From Hyaloperonospora brassicae (lineage: Eukaryota > Oomycota > Peronosporomycetes > Peronosporales > Peronosporaceae), in the NCBI GenBank assembly GCA_947650285.1, contig CANTFL010001416.1:1-64000 (forward strand): DNA of 64,000 bases, read 5' to 3'. Both the position numbers and the translations under genes were made by a program. Of the stretch, positions 22,025 to 34,526 are shown in pieces; position 1 is the first letter of the stretch; each line of letters begins with the position of its first letter. Under the pieces are notes generated by a model. That model was not told where the DNA came from. It worked only from the letters and a program-made list of their open reading frames with translations, and searched no databases.

Positions 22025-25000
22025 AGTGATGACGCAGATGGGCTGCAATGGGTTCGAGTCTTACGAGGCAAATTCGTCAATGAACGTCTAACTGCCCGAA
22101 CGTCTGCAGGGGGCGGTCACCCTCAACGAAACCCCCGTCGCTCGTGATCGTAGTGCGAGAGGAGGAGACAGAAAGGCCATGGGAGACGACGGAGAGCGCC
22201 GCGCAGATCCGTTGATGATGCGATGCGCTCGATACGTAGGTGCACCTTCTGAGCTGGATCCCATTATCTCGGATGGGATGACTACGAATCGTCGAGCTGA
22301 CAACTACGCAACCAGGTGAGATATTGGTGTGAGTCTTTTCACTGACGTTGATTGTCGGGCAGATACACGAGCGAGATATGTACGGCACGCTGAGCTGGCA
22401 GCCACACATGGCAAGTGTTCGCCGTTCTTGACACCTATGACTTCTGCGCTACTCTCCTCTCTGCTTCAGGTCGAAAGTCCGAAGTGTCGGTGGATGAATC
22501 GTGGACAGTTTCATCTGTCGACGTTGCAGGAACAACAACATCGCAGTCACGAGGACCGTTCTTTGCGCTGCTAGTTCCGAGAAAGGTCCGCAACAGAGTG
22601 TCAAGACGTGTGATGGATGAGCGCGACGTGTGTCTGCCACCTGCCTGGCAAGCCAACGCTCGCTTCTCTCTCGAGCTTCTCGAACAATTGACACGTCATT
22701 CGTACCTAGCTTTATGTCCCCAACTACCGTTGGATGCCCTTGAACCTGGCTGATGTTCGCTACCATTCTCGAGGGCGACGCGCATCCTCGTGAATGTACG
22801 AGCCACGTCAGATTCACTACACGCGCGTTGACACGTCACTTGCGCAAATCATCGCGTAAAATATGCACGAGAGAAAATCTAGCGACAACGTGCTCATCAC
22901 CTGTACAAGTAAATGTCCATATCTGACTTTTCAACGATCTTGCACATAGTCATGCCGTGTAAATGGACGATCTGACCCTCTCTCTCTCTAGATGGCCGCA
23001 TCCGCCTACAGCAGCTGACACTCAAGGCATGAAAGGCAGTCGAGGAGGAGGAGGAGCAAAGAGACGCCTTGATGAGCATTCCACAGGCTTCTATGCGTTT
23101 GTCCATCTCTTGTCCGACCACCTTGGCATCAGCTCATCCTCGTTTGGCTGTCGCACAGCAGCGAAGTCAGTCAACAACGTGGTTACGATTGCGTTTGCAT
23201 GCGTGCACGATGCAATCACTGTGCATCGGCGTGCAAGATGAGATAGACGGTGCATGTAAACGATAACCGAAAGAGTACAGCATTGCCGCAAGGCTCATCG
23301 TCGGCACCGGGTAGATGTGTCTGATGCCGCAATACGATATAGTAGATGCGCAGTGCATAGTCTTGCTTGAACCGTCTTCTACGGCACGCCTCTCTCTTTG
23401 TGACCACATGCATGCAATACGTACTGCTGCACGAGTCTTCTTGACAAGTAAGCAAGCACGCTCGATAAGCTACCTGTGCAGCTGCGAAGACGATGGCGTA
23501 GATGACGTCAGGATGGATGACGGTGCTGTTTTGACTGCAAGTAGCTGCCTGAGACCCAAAATGGACACGAACTTGCGTGCGATGCAGGCGCACGTCCTCG
23601 TTACGACTCTGTTCTTTTCACATACACTCACGAGCACAAGCCTTCTCCCCCCGGCCCTCGATTCATCATCGATTGCGTCAATCTTCTTCTCGCGGCACGT
23701 CGACCGGAATGTCGATTGATGTATTGTCATCATCCTCAATCGTCCGCGCTATCGGCTTTCCGTTACGTAACATGTTTGTCAAACCGTCACTGCAAGTAAC
23801 ACGTTTACATGTCAGCAGTGACTGCGCCCCTTCGAGAGAGGCTACAAAGCTCTTCAACATCGCATATCTATGGTAATTCTTGTGAGCATGAGTGGCAACG
23901 GCCTTGCAAGGGTCATGTCCACTCCCCGCCTACGTCATAGTTGGGCTACAGCTTCCACTATCGGGTCAATTCCGCTCCGTTCTTACGCGACTGCGTCGTC
24001 TACCGACGGATCCGAACAGCAGCTTTGGCCACGATCCATGATGAGGCTGCCATACAGCTTCTGTCGTCTCTTTACCGGACGGTACGACAACCATTCTTTA
24101 CTGAGATGGTTTGCGTGTCTATGATTCACATTTGCCTTCTTTGCTGGATACGCGCCGTCGATACGTTCTGTGGGACTGTGCGTGTAAAAGCTTCGTCCTT
24201 CCTCAACGTCACACTTCGACCGACAAGACTGTACGCAGCATCTTTTTGAGCGTAAAAATTGACAAAAACGATGAAATTCCATCTGTGCACTCGTTCACCA
24301 GAACGCATTTTCGGCAGTCTGAACATTCGTAAAACTTAGGCTTTTCAGCAGTAGCAGCAGTGAGTAGGCGCTGTAAAAGCTGTTGCTACGAACGCGCTAT
24401 TGGAATCGATCTCTGGCCGATCGAAGCCAAAGCATTGACTGCGCCATTTCCGTGTACAGCTTACCCTGTGTCGGGAGGCTGCCAAAAATGCTCGACGCAG
24501 CGATGCAATGGTATGCAGCGAGACCAGAGATTGATGGAAAGACGAGTCATGCTGACACACTCGCTGTAGTTTGTTGCTGACCTTACACTGTGTGGTTCAA
24601 TCTTTTCAATTTATACATGTGCCATCTTTCGACAGCAATACAGCGGGGCATCTAGTTAGCATACTACAGGTTCTCATTGCGCACATTCGATGCGGTGACC
24701 TTGACGCAATCGACGAGGAAGTGCTCTTGGCTACGCAGAGCATCGAACTGCTTATTTTACACTAGTGTTTCCAACTCGTTCCATGCTCGGGTCGAAAGTG
24801 GCGCAGGCACGCGTTTCCGCGAGATGACTGTATATCGCGCCTCACTCAACGAATATGAGCGTATTCTTCAGATTCGCCGTCGACCGATTCTTATGTCGAG
24901 TATCCAGCGCGCCTACTATCTGGGACTATCTCTCGTTGTCGCTACTGTGTGACGAGTGTTGAGCATCCTTCGAGCTCAGCACAGATTGCGTCTTGCACCC

Positions 25001-25618
25001 TTTTGAACAAGATTGCCAAGTGAAAAAAGACAAGTGTGAGTCAGTGGCGATAATCACACGCGACAAGAATGGTGGCGCTCACGTTGAAACAGTCGGTGTT
25101 ACTTCATTTGCATGGGGTGGCAGGTCTCGCCTATATTCGTGCCTTTATCTACTTGTCGAGCAACGTAAGCGATGGAGATTCGAGATAGACTTCCAAGCCG
25201 TCGCGTATGTACATTTCTCACGATGTGGATATCATCAAACACATTGTACAGATGAGTGGTGTTCACATCGCTACTATCTGGTGCTACCTGACAAAAGGAT
25301 TGAGCTTCGAGCGCTCAGAGCAAGCCGGTAACAACTAGAGAGACCGCAGCATTCGAGATCGAGCCCCAACCCGAGCTAATTGGTACCGCATGACCGCTAC
25401 CTGCATCAACGTGACTGAAGTGTGAGAAGCGCGTGCCTACAGCATCGTCAGAGCGGATGCAATCTCAGCAACAGACTCGCGGTATCCAGTGGTCTCGTCA
25501 AACTTTGTCCGCTATGCCAAAACGATTGCCTCTCCCGATGGCACCATCGCCCTTGACTCTTCGCACAAAGTGCTTTTATCACACGCCATATTTTGCCCTC
25601 CTCGCCGCACAACATCGG
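22025..25618. other. Right-arm flank and spacer to tuberin, no supportable gene
   Basis: Mirror of 1-3221 up to about 25240, then about 380 bases of sequence not seen in the left arm before the tuberin stop codon. Open frames at 24571-24952 look mildly protein-like (HIRCGDLDAIDEEVLL, then a basic stretch in another frame) but match nothing I know and carry many residue changes between arms. Confidence 0.45.
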
Positions 25619-28600
25619 TCACTCGTCAAGATTCCAGTCACCCGAAGTAGCAAGTCGAAGTCCCAACTGCTTGATTTGTTTCAAGCGCTCTTCGCAGTTC
25701 AGAGCGAACCCTATGAGGTCTTGGTGGAACACCTGGCATGCCAGATTGGCGTTCATACAAGTGAGTCGCACGCACTCCGAGATGATGCTGCTGGACACAA
25801 CCTGTCTGCCGTAAAGCGGTCCGAACGGTGCAATCCCTTGCTTGACGTGCACCTGCGTGCGATACTCGTGGTCATTGAGTGGCTGAATGACGATGTGCAC
25901 ATCGTTGAACTGCCCAGATATTGTCCGTAAGTCGTAGTCCTCGTCACATTCCTAATCATGACAAATCCAGGAGTCAGTGCTTAGCTGGTATACGTTTACT
26001 TTTTGCTGAGCAAAATCCACGATTCGTACCTTGAACACCACGTGCACGAAGTCATTCCCAATATGGCGCTTCTTTTGCATCGAGGCAAAGTTTTCTGCAG
26101 CGGGGTTGCTGTCACGTCGGTAGCTTTGGGGAACCATCATCGTGGCCACGTGGAACATTATCTGCAGAAACAAACAACAACACACGTCAGATTTCGCGCG
26201 CACTTGTTGCGAGGACTCACGCGTACCTGTGCACATGCGTCTTGATAGACGAGACCAAATTTGCCATCGCTGTTGTTCATAGTGTCAAGCCCTCCCGTAT
26301 AACCAGGAAACCCCTCCAGTTTAGTGAAGGTGCCCAGACGGCGTAAGAATCGCAAGTAACGCAGCGATCCGCCGGCAGTCCCTAGAATAGTGGACTCGGA
26401 AGGTTTTTTACCGTCTCTGACATACAACAGACCGATCTTGTGTGTCTCCAATTCTGGCGTACGATCCAGCACGTTGAGCGCCAGCTTCAGTGCTGGTCCA
26501 TCTCTTAGCAACTGTGGACGATTCCTGACGCTTAGATCAAACAGTTGCGTCATCAAGCACGTCGGATCGTACTCGTCTCGTCCGCACACGCTTCCGGTCG
26601 TCGAGGGGTTGGCTTCACCAGATTGCAGAGTGCTTGGTGTCACTACTCGTAGACGCAACCCGTCGCTGAGACGATCGTTGTGTGAAACCGTATCCGTCTC
26701 AGTTTCCCAGCGTTTATTGTTCGCAAGTTCTTGTCGCCTCTCAACGTCGGCACTTTCTTCGGCATCTTCCTGTTTGGAGCGAGTGACGGATCTGCACGAC
26801 GAACCTTCTTCTCCATCATCCCCTTCCGCTTGTCTGTATTGCTTGCTCTTGCTTCTACAGTCCAAGGAATCACGCTTTCGCTGTGTGTGACACCGAACTA
26901 CACGTAGAGCCAACAACAGTATCAGTCCGCACAGAGTTAGTCCAACTAGTACATACACAACGGCCCAGTTCGTAATCCTTACCTTGTGTGTTTTCACAAC
27001 AGTATGACGGTGACTCGATAATGTCATCGTGTGCTGGCAGTGGTGGTAACGCCGTCATATCGGCTGACTGCTGCGATACTGATTCTTGCGGAGAGCACCA
27101 AGCTTGCGCACCGCAGTCGTTGCTGCTTACTGCATTTCCGACGCTGTCCACCACTCGCTCGTTGCGCGACCTGCGCCTTACTTCATCATATGAGCTCACA
27201 ACCGCCTGGATATCGTTTCCATGGTGTGGACGTGATTGACACCGACTATAGGATGGTCGAGACTCAACACGATCGAGCGACCGGGGTGGTACAACCGTAC
27301 TCCTGTCTCCGATTATCCCCATTGGCTGCATTCCAAGTGGGTCAGACATCGGGGGGCGATAGTTGCTTTGGTTGTGCACATCAAACAGTGGACAGGAGGT
27401 AGATAATGCGGCACGACCTACACCAAGCTCCCAATTGCTCGTGCAATTCGCCCTTCGAATGATCAGTGATGCGTTCCCGCGCGAATTCGTCGTAATCGTC
27501 AGCAGTGACCTTCGGTAAACCCAGGACCTCGACTTTGTTCGACGAGAATCGGTACACAGCCTTGTCGCTCCACTATCATCACTTCCAGATTGCTGCCGAG
27601 AACATAGTGTCGACGAGGCCGATGTCGAGTGAGTGTACGCATGGCACATCAAGAAATCGACGGCTGCCTCTGCCAATAGGCTGTTCGCGCGATGCGCACA
27701 CTGCTCTAGTGTTGGTATCGCCAGAGTTGCAAGACGTGACCGCTCCTTCTTCGAGTGCGTTTGATAAATGACTTGGCACAAAAGCCGGAAGGCAAGGTAG
27801 ACAATCTGCTTCGACTTCGCGTATTCGAAGCCTAGCAGCACCGTCTTTATAATTGCTTCGCGAGCAGAACGGGCCTTGTCTTCTGGTCCGTTATGAAGAA
27901 CAGACGTTATGGTTCCCAACAATTCCAGCATCGCGACAAAAGCGTCAGGTCGAAAGCCGCCGTCCACCGTCGTGATAAGGCAGCGCATATTTTGGAACAT
28001 TTTATCGAGCTGACCTAGCACCGATGCCGGAGACAGAATTGCCAGCAGACTCAACACTGTTGTCGTTGTGTGCATCGATCTGAACTCCGAGTCAAAGAGT
28101 TGGTGTAAGAGACCTTGCAGCCGCGCTTGGTCGCTGCGAGTTGGACGAGAGCATGAGGTGTTTACCTTTTCAGACGGCGACTTCGATCCTGGTTTGTGCT
28201 CTAGTGCTGATTTGCCCATAGACCCCGAAAACGCGTGAAAGAGGCTACCGTGTGAAGCGGAAGTCTGGAAGCGCGATAGCACACGGGAGGTGAATCCGAG
28301 AGGTGTGTCAGACACGAACGTGCCCGCGATACGAGGCTCAGGCTCTGCCCCATCATGGCGGTATAGCATGTCTGGAGCTGACACAGACGCGGACAACGAT
28401 GAGGTCGAGTCTTCTGCAGCAGCACCACCCATAAGAAAGTCTTTATCAGCAACTGCCAGGCGTGATTCTATGCAACCAACAAGGCATCGCGTGAGCTCTT
28501 GCAGCGTATGATAGTGCAGCTCTGAATCGTAGCTCACAAGAAGCTGCAGCAGTTCGATTCCCATGCCGAGGTACCGTGTTCTGGCGAGCAACACGATTGT

Positions 28601-31600
28601 AGCTCGCAAACTTGTGCAAAACGTTTTCGCACTCTTGTCAGGATCGTCACGTCTTCTTTTCACGTAAATCGAGTGCACGAGCTCCACGTTCGTTTGCGAG
28701 ATCAAGCGATCAATAGCTACGTGTTCCTCTCGATCCTTTTCATCTCGGCAAACCGACGCATCTACACTGGCCAGCTTTTGCTGACCAATATGGTCGCCAA
28801 GCATTCTGTCAACCTCATCAGCAATTGCGGCTCTCCCGAAAGCTCCGTAGTCGATGCTTGCCACAATCTTTGCCGACACTTCGCTCACATCTACATCTTC
28901 CAGGATTGTACGATTTTCTAGCATGGTTTTGATGCCTTGAACTGCGATACGGAAAAGCTCAGCGTCAGGCTCCGCAGTCACTAACGAGAGTAGAGCGCGG
29001 AATGCGCGCGCAACTGGCACGCGCGCTGCAGTCGACTGGATATTGCTTGAGTTGACACGTGCAGAACGTCGAGAAATAAACAGGAAGCGTGACGTGCGAA
29101 CTTGTTGCTGCTCTTTCCATTGAAGTCTACCGTCAATCGCACGTGCTTCGCATACACACAGTAAACACGATAGCGCAATACGCCGAACAGCACGGCTGCG
29201 ATGGACTTCCACGGTCGTAACCAGAAGATCGTACATGCGAACGGCGCGCGCCGGTGGCAAATGGTCGAATGCTGACGAAAAGAGAGAAACGACGCCAGAT
29301 GCTGCCAAAAGTTGAGCATCATTGTCTCCGGAATGTATCATCGCGTTCGCAAGAATGTCTAGCAATGAGTCAAACTTCGCACTTTCTAGCTGACGCGCTG
29401 CCTCGATGATGAAGCCGAGCGCGCGACGCCGCACCTCTGCATCGGGATCGTTATATGCTTGACCAAGCGTTGGAATCACCACTTCTTCAATCACGCGGTC
29501 CTCGCACACGTAGCGACTTGTCCACAAGTTGACGCGCAAAATTTCGAGTGCCTCCAAGCGCACTGCTCTAGGTATCAGCAGGTCATCACCATCAGAACTA
29601 ACGCCAGAAAAGAATGTGCGCATTACACTCGACAAAGTGGTGAGCCATGTCAGATGGTATCCCGGATGAGTTGCATCAGCACGCTGTCGTAGTAAAAACA
29701 ACATCGAGTCCTCGGAAAGACGCGGCAAATATTGTTCGAGTATGTTGAGAAACTCTTTTACATCGCCGGCAAAGCGACGTCGTTCCACGAGGTCTTCCAC
29801 GGCTAGTAGAGTGTCAAGGAGCTCGCGAGGAACTCTTGTTTGTTGGATTGATACCAGCAATTGTGGATGCGGCTGATCCGGCAAGTCGTTTGTTGGATGA
29901 ACAGGCGCAGGCTGATTTACGTCTCCACCCATACGTCGATCATTAGGCTGCGAAATTCTCTCAGGGAACTCCTCTGTTTCACTCTCATCTGTCACCGATG
30001 CCCACGGCCTTAGGGTATGGAGCATACGCAAAATTATATCCCACTCCACGATCAAGCAACGTTTATCGCTGTCAGCACCCGGGTTTGGTGGACCAAACCC
30101 CGAGCCAACCTTACTCGTCTCCTCTCTGCTGTCTCCACAATGTGGTGAAGCCTTCGTCGACATGTTCGTCGATCTTGCAGTGCTCTGTCCGCCACTAGCA
30201 GCTGGTAGATGAGCGGTACCGAATTTCTTGATAAGGCGCTGTATCGACAAAATTACTTCAAATACGACTACTCTCCGACCACACTGCAAAGCTCGTTCGA
30301 GGGCGAGCAATATGGGACCCCATGCGATGTCGTCAAACTTAGCCACGCGCTGAGAGCCCCAACAAGACATGCCCACAAAGAAAACAGCACCTCGGAGTAC
30401 CCAAGGCGAATTGACTCCAGTCGGGTGCTCTAGCATCTGCACCAATCCCCGCAGTACGAGGAAACCAGAACATCCAGTCAGTAGCAGTTTCATGACTGAC
30501 CACGTCCCGTGACCATCCGCATTCACAAGGCAGCATAGCGAGCGCAAACATGCCGGTGTGCTTGCCGCGTACGCCAAGTCATGCGTTGCCAAAACATGGA
30601 AAAAAGCGATCGATCTGTGACACGCATCCAAATCGCTACGGCTCCATGCAATGTCGCATCGCCCACTGATGACCGACACAATCGCAATCACTTTGTCACG
30701 ATCGAGTGCTCGAGGACTGCGACGCAAGATACTTTGGATGAGTCCAAGCAAGTCTTTTTGCGCATCGGACTGTTCCAAGAGACGCAGCAAGAACCAGCCT
30801 AGCTCAACGTGAAACGGCTCCACGTGCCGGCCATCGTGAGTTAGTGTACGAAGAACTTTCTGCCGCAGCAAAAAGTCCTTTGACGGGTGCGATTCCAGTT
30901 GCAAGTAGATCTTTCTTCTCAGCGCTGGCGTCAATCGCTCCCCAAAGCGCAGTACACAAAGATGCACCACCTCAAAAGCTAGTGCCCGCACGTCCGGGTT
31001 CCGATGCTCAAACAAGTCGGCGATGCAATCCAAAAGAGCATCAATTTCCGCCAACGTGAGCGTCACGCGCGACGCGAAGCGTCGGTCATGAGATCTCCTG
31101 ACACGTCCAGTACTGAACCGAGAGCTGTCACTCGTCCCAGAGCTCTGCCCCTCGTCAACTGCAACTGCAGCAACTGTGTCTGATTCATGTCCACTGCTCA
31201 GCAAGTCGAGCGACAGCCCGTAGCCTGGAAACGTCGCGGACGTCACTTGCACATCTCTTGACGTCGGTAGTGGCGCTCTCAGCAGCGCCATCACGCGCTC
31301 GACATCACGCACAAACGCGCGCTCCTCTGCACGTTGTCTCTGGCGTCTGCAGAGCCTCTGGAGCTGCAGAACCAGCTCAGAAGACGCGCGGTCATCCTCG
31401 TTATGACTATCCTGTTCGTCGCTTCGCCATCGTCGGCCCGGACGGTCACTATCTGACCCGCCACTGCTGCTTGCAAAGACCGCACGATGTAGTGAAGACG
31501 ATCGGCGCAGCTGCAATGCGCGTGCGGGTTCGGTAGATGCGCTGGAAAAAGAGGCCGACGAATCAGATATTGGAGCTTCGGATGCGCCGTCATGTGGTTG

Positions 31601-31843
31601 GGGTAGTTGGGGCAGTTGCGAGCGACAAGGAGAGGCGAGCGAAGTGGCCGACTCGTCGTGCAGGTCGTGCTGAGCTTTGTCGTCGTCGGTGCTGTTGTTG
31701 CAGTTGCCCTCTTCGACCGCACGCGCGCGATGAGCGCCTGAAGCGACGTCGGTCGCTGGCGCACGGACAGTTTGGTCCATTGATTGTTGTTGACTTAGAT
31801 TGGCTGAAATGGGGCCTGAATCAGATGGCCTTTGGTGATACAT
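25619..31843 (-). CDS. TSC2: Tuberin-like Rap/Ran-GAP protein (TSC2)
   Basis: Predicted GTPase-activating protein for a Rheb-type GTPase, the negative regulator of TOR signalling in the TSC complex. Exons as I read them: 31843-26983, 26897-26227, 26161-26030 and 25951-25619. The introns are 85, 65 and 78 bp with GT..AG ends, and all joins keep frame, giving about 1998 residues (human tuberin is about 1800). The long first exon is helical-repeat sequence as in tuberin. The C-terminal Rap-GAP domain starts with THKIGLLYVRDGKKPSESTIL and continues through LEGFPGYTGGLDT. The KKRHIGNDFVHVVF stretch in exon 3 carries the asparagine-thumb motif. The start is uncertain: I take the ATG at 31843; another in-frame ATG lies at 31780. 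No partner TSC1 gene is in view. Confidence 0.88.
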
Positions 31844-34526
31844 ACTGTCGAAAAAGCAGCAGCATCCGACAAGAAGTAGTACTAGGAATGAATGCCACTT
31901 CAACTTGAAAGCGTGACACTTCACCAGGACAACAGACGACGAATCGGAATACACACTACAAACACACGAACGTGGTGACTGTCGTGCAATTACAGGATAT
32001 TGTACACAGTAGTTTTGTGCGATGCTACAGATGGGCAGTTTAGATACGCTTTGTATGTAAACGGCATTCTTGACCAGCGCAATTTCTCTGCACTTGGTGG
32101 GTCTCGCACGACCGCCGCGTCAAAGCACTGGGCCTTATGATGGCTCTTGTGTTCCGACATGTACGCGCAGAATTCCGCGGTCGTTCCATCCGGCACTTGC
32201 TGTTGTCGTTTTAGCATCACGTTGGTCGTGCGTCACTGCAGAATTCGTCGCGTCGGACTTCGATGCGACGAATCAGGATCTATCGTTAGCCATGTCCACA
32301 TGAGTCAAGCAAACACCGCGAAAGACTTCGGTGAACGTTGCCAGAGGAGCTCTTGCAACGACTGTGAACACACCAAAAGTGCTTTACAGGCCGGGTATCC
32401 GATCGATTCCGCGTCAACTGGATATTCTAGCCGCCCTTCAAGCGGCTTCCGCATCGTAATACAGGCGAGCTATCTGCGAGCGCTGTGATGACGCGGAGCT
32501 GCTTTGTGGCTAACAGAACAAGCACTGGATCACTGTTCCAACATGAATGGTCGGAAAGACACCCTCACGAACCCGAGCTTTGTGGAAGGATTTTAAAGAG
32601 TGGGAGACTGACCGTGAACGAGGTATCGTGCGCTTCTTGCTCGCACATGCGCCATGAACAAAAACAGGAGGAAAAAAGGTCAAGTACGACGGTCAACTGA
32701 AAGAAACGAGACCATTGAGTTCGCAGACGTGCGTACGATATTTCTGCGGAATCCGCGTGTAGACAAGTTCTTCGTAGCAGCCCGAGTGTAGTTCTATACC
32801 GGAATGCGGCGCGTCAAAAGTGGTAGACTGGGCTTCTACCGGACGCATCGAACGAGCTGGAACAAAGACAGCTGCCACGTCTGAGAGAACTTGGAAGATG
32901 CGGGCGCCCGAAACCAGGCGAAACACCCGATGCAGCGATGCTATATCCCGCTAAGAGCTGTCTGAGTTCTCGTGTCCAGGCGTGACGCTTAACGTGCTAT
33001 CACTTGTCATCGACTCCATTCAGCTTATGATCTACGATGTCTGAGGCTAGCCGATACTGGATTGAGAGACTGCGAGGCAGGTGCTTCGATTACTGCACGG
33101 AACACTCGTCACTTGAAGCGACGTGTCTTACGTAGCAGCGAAGGTCGTCAAAAGCTGCTGCCAAGCATCTCTTTGTTTGATTGCCGGGAAGCTGCCGGTA
33201 GTCGAGTAGTCGCCAACGTCAGTATCGTTTCCATCTATGTGCCGGAAAATCAACGCGCGGCACTGCTTCACATCAAGGGTCGAGTAGTCGTCACTGACCG
33301 TATCGGCTGCGCTCACCTTCGGCTTCAGTTGTCAGCTGTCTGATGGCTCTTCATTGCGTGCATGGCCTCAGCGTTTCCGTATCGGTGTCGCTCTGGGCCA
33401 CAGAGCCATTGTCCACGATCCATGCACGCGTCCGCCTTGTATGACCTCGCGGAAAACACCACGTGCAAAGACATCATGACGTGTCGAATATCAATATGGA
33501 CTCGGGAGCTTCGGTTCAAGCGCACGCTACTTCTAACCCAGGTCTGGTCCAGGAGGCTACGAGCTTCCTTGATTCTGATGACAATCATTGGGTGGAGACC
33601 TCGCAGGCCGAACAACACGTAATACAGGGCCCCGTACTGACAACGAAGAACCTGCTCATCTCGAGACGGAGTCTGCGCGCAGGCGTCTGCTGTTCGAGAC
33701 CTAGTGCTACCTAGTACATGAAGTAGCGGTCGCCACGGTAACTTTGTTGCCGGGTGACAGGATATAGCAGGTCGTACGCGTACCTAAATATACCTCACCT
33801 TCTCACTCAAAGACATCGCGACTGGGCTGCATAATACCGCACCCAGAACAGACACTGGTCAACTGACCTTACCATATGAGCTCCTGTTGCGCTTTGCTTT
33901 GCTCTTGACACTTGTCTTCCGAGTCGTACGCCAACTTGAGGGTGCTCGACCATAACTGAGAAGTCTGAGCGCCGTGTTGACGTCGCGTTCCGCCCATACC
34001 ATCCTTACAGCAGCCTTAACGACACCACTGGCAACACAGTGCTTCTAGTTAACATCAGCAGCATCTTCTCCGTGGAGCACGTCACACACCTGAGACTACG
34101 ACGAACGTCGTATGTCTGTCTGCGATGCAAGAGAGATTGTGCAGCACGATGATTTAGAACGACCCGCGTCTGGCTACAGATCACTCCATGACGCCCGTAA
34201 AGATAGGCTCCGATACGCTGGCGATCCGGCACAACAAGTTGGACGAGCGCTTCTATGTGCTACGTCGAGACCAGCACCGTGATACAGAAGTACACGCACG
34301 TTGAAGTTGTGTCGTCAGAACGTGCTGTTGTCTGGATCCCCTGATGCAAAGGCATCCGAATGCGGGAGGGTAGACGGGTGCTAGAAAATGCCACAGAGCT
34401 GAGGCAACCTGGACCTGCTGCCGCGACCACGCGATCGACAGCATATCTTCGTCCGGGCCGTTTCTCCATGCAATCACTTTTGAATCTACTCACCACGCGT
34501 GTCTTCGTTCTTTGCTATACGACAGA
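31844..34526. other. Intergenic region, nothing supportable
   Basis: About 2.7 kb between tuberin and the aldehyde dehydrogenase. Tuberin and the dehydrogenase are transcribed away from each other, so both promoters should lie here. Short open frames at 32693-32926 (minus) and 33128-33618 (both strands) have no motif I recognise. I see no tRNA and no clear element. Confidence 0.4.

Larger units (their letters stand above)
19564..25240. repeat. Right arm of the inverted duplication
   Basis: Reverse complement of 1-5682. It contains LTR-B, LTR-A and the second aldo-keto reductase gene. The inner end coincides with the LTR-B terminus at 19564. The outer end cannot be placed because the matching left sequence leaves the window at base 1 (pairs with about 25240). 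Confidence 0.93.

Noticed and set aside
31844..31954. Extension of tuberin upstream with a hydrophobic segment
   Set aside because: It begins only with GTG, and tuberin has no signal or membrane segment at its N-terminus. The ATG at 31843 is a better start.
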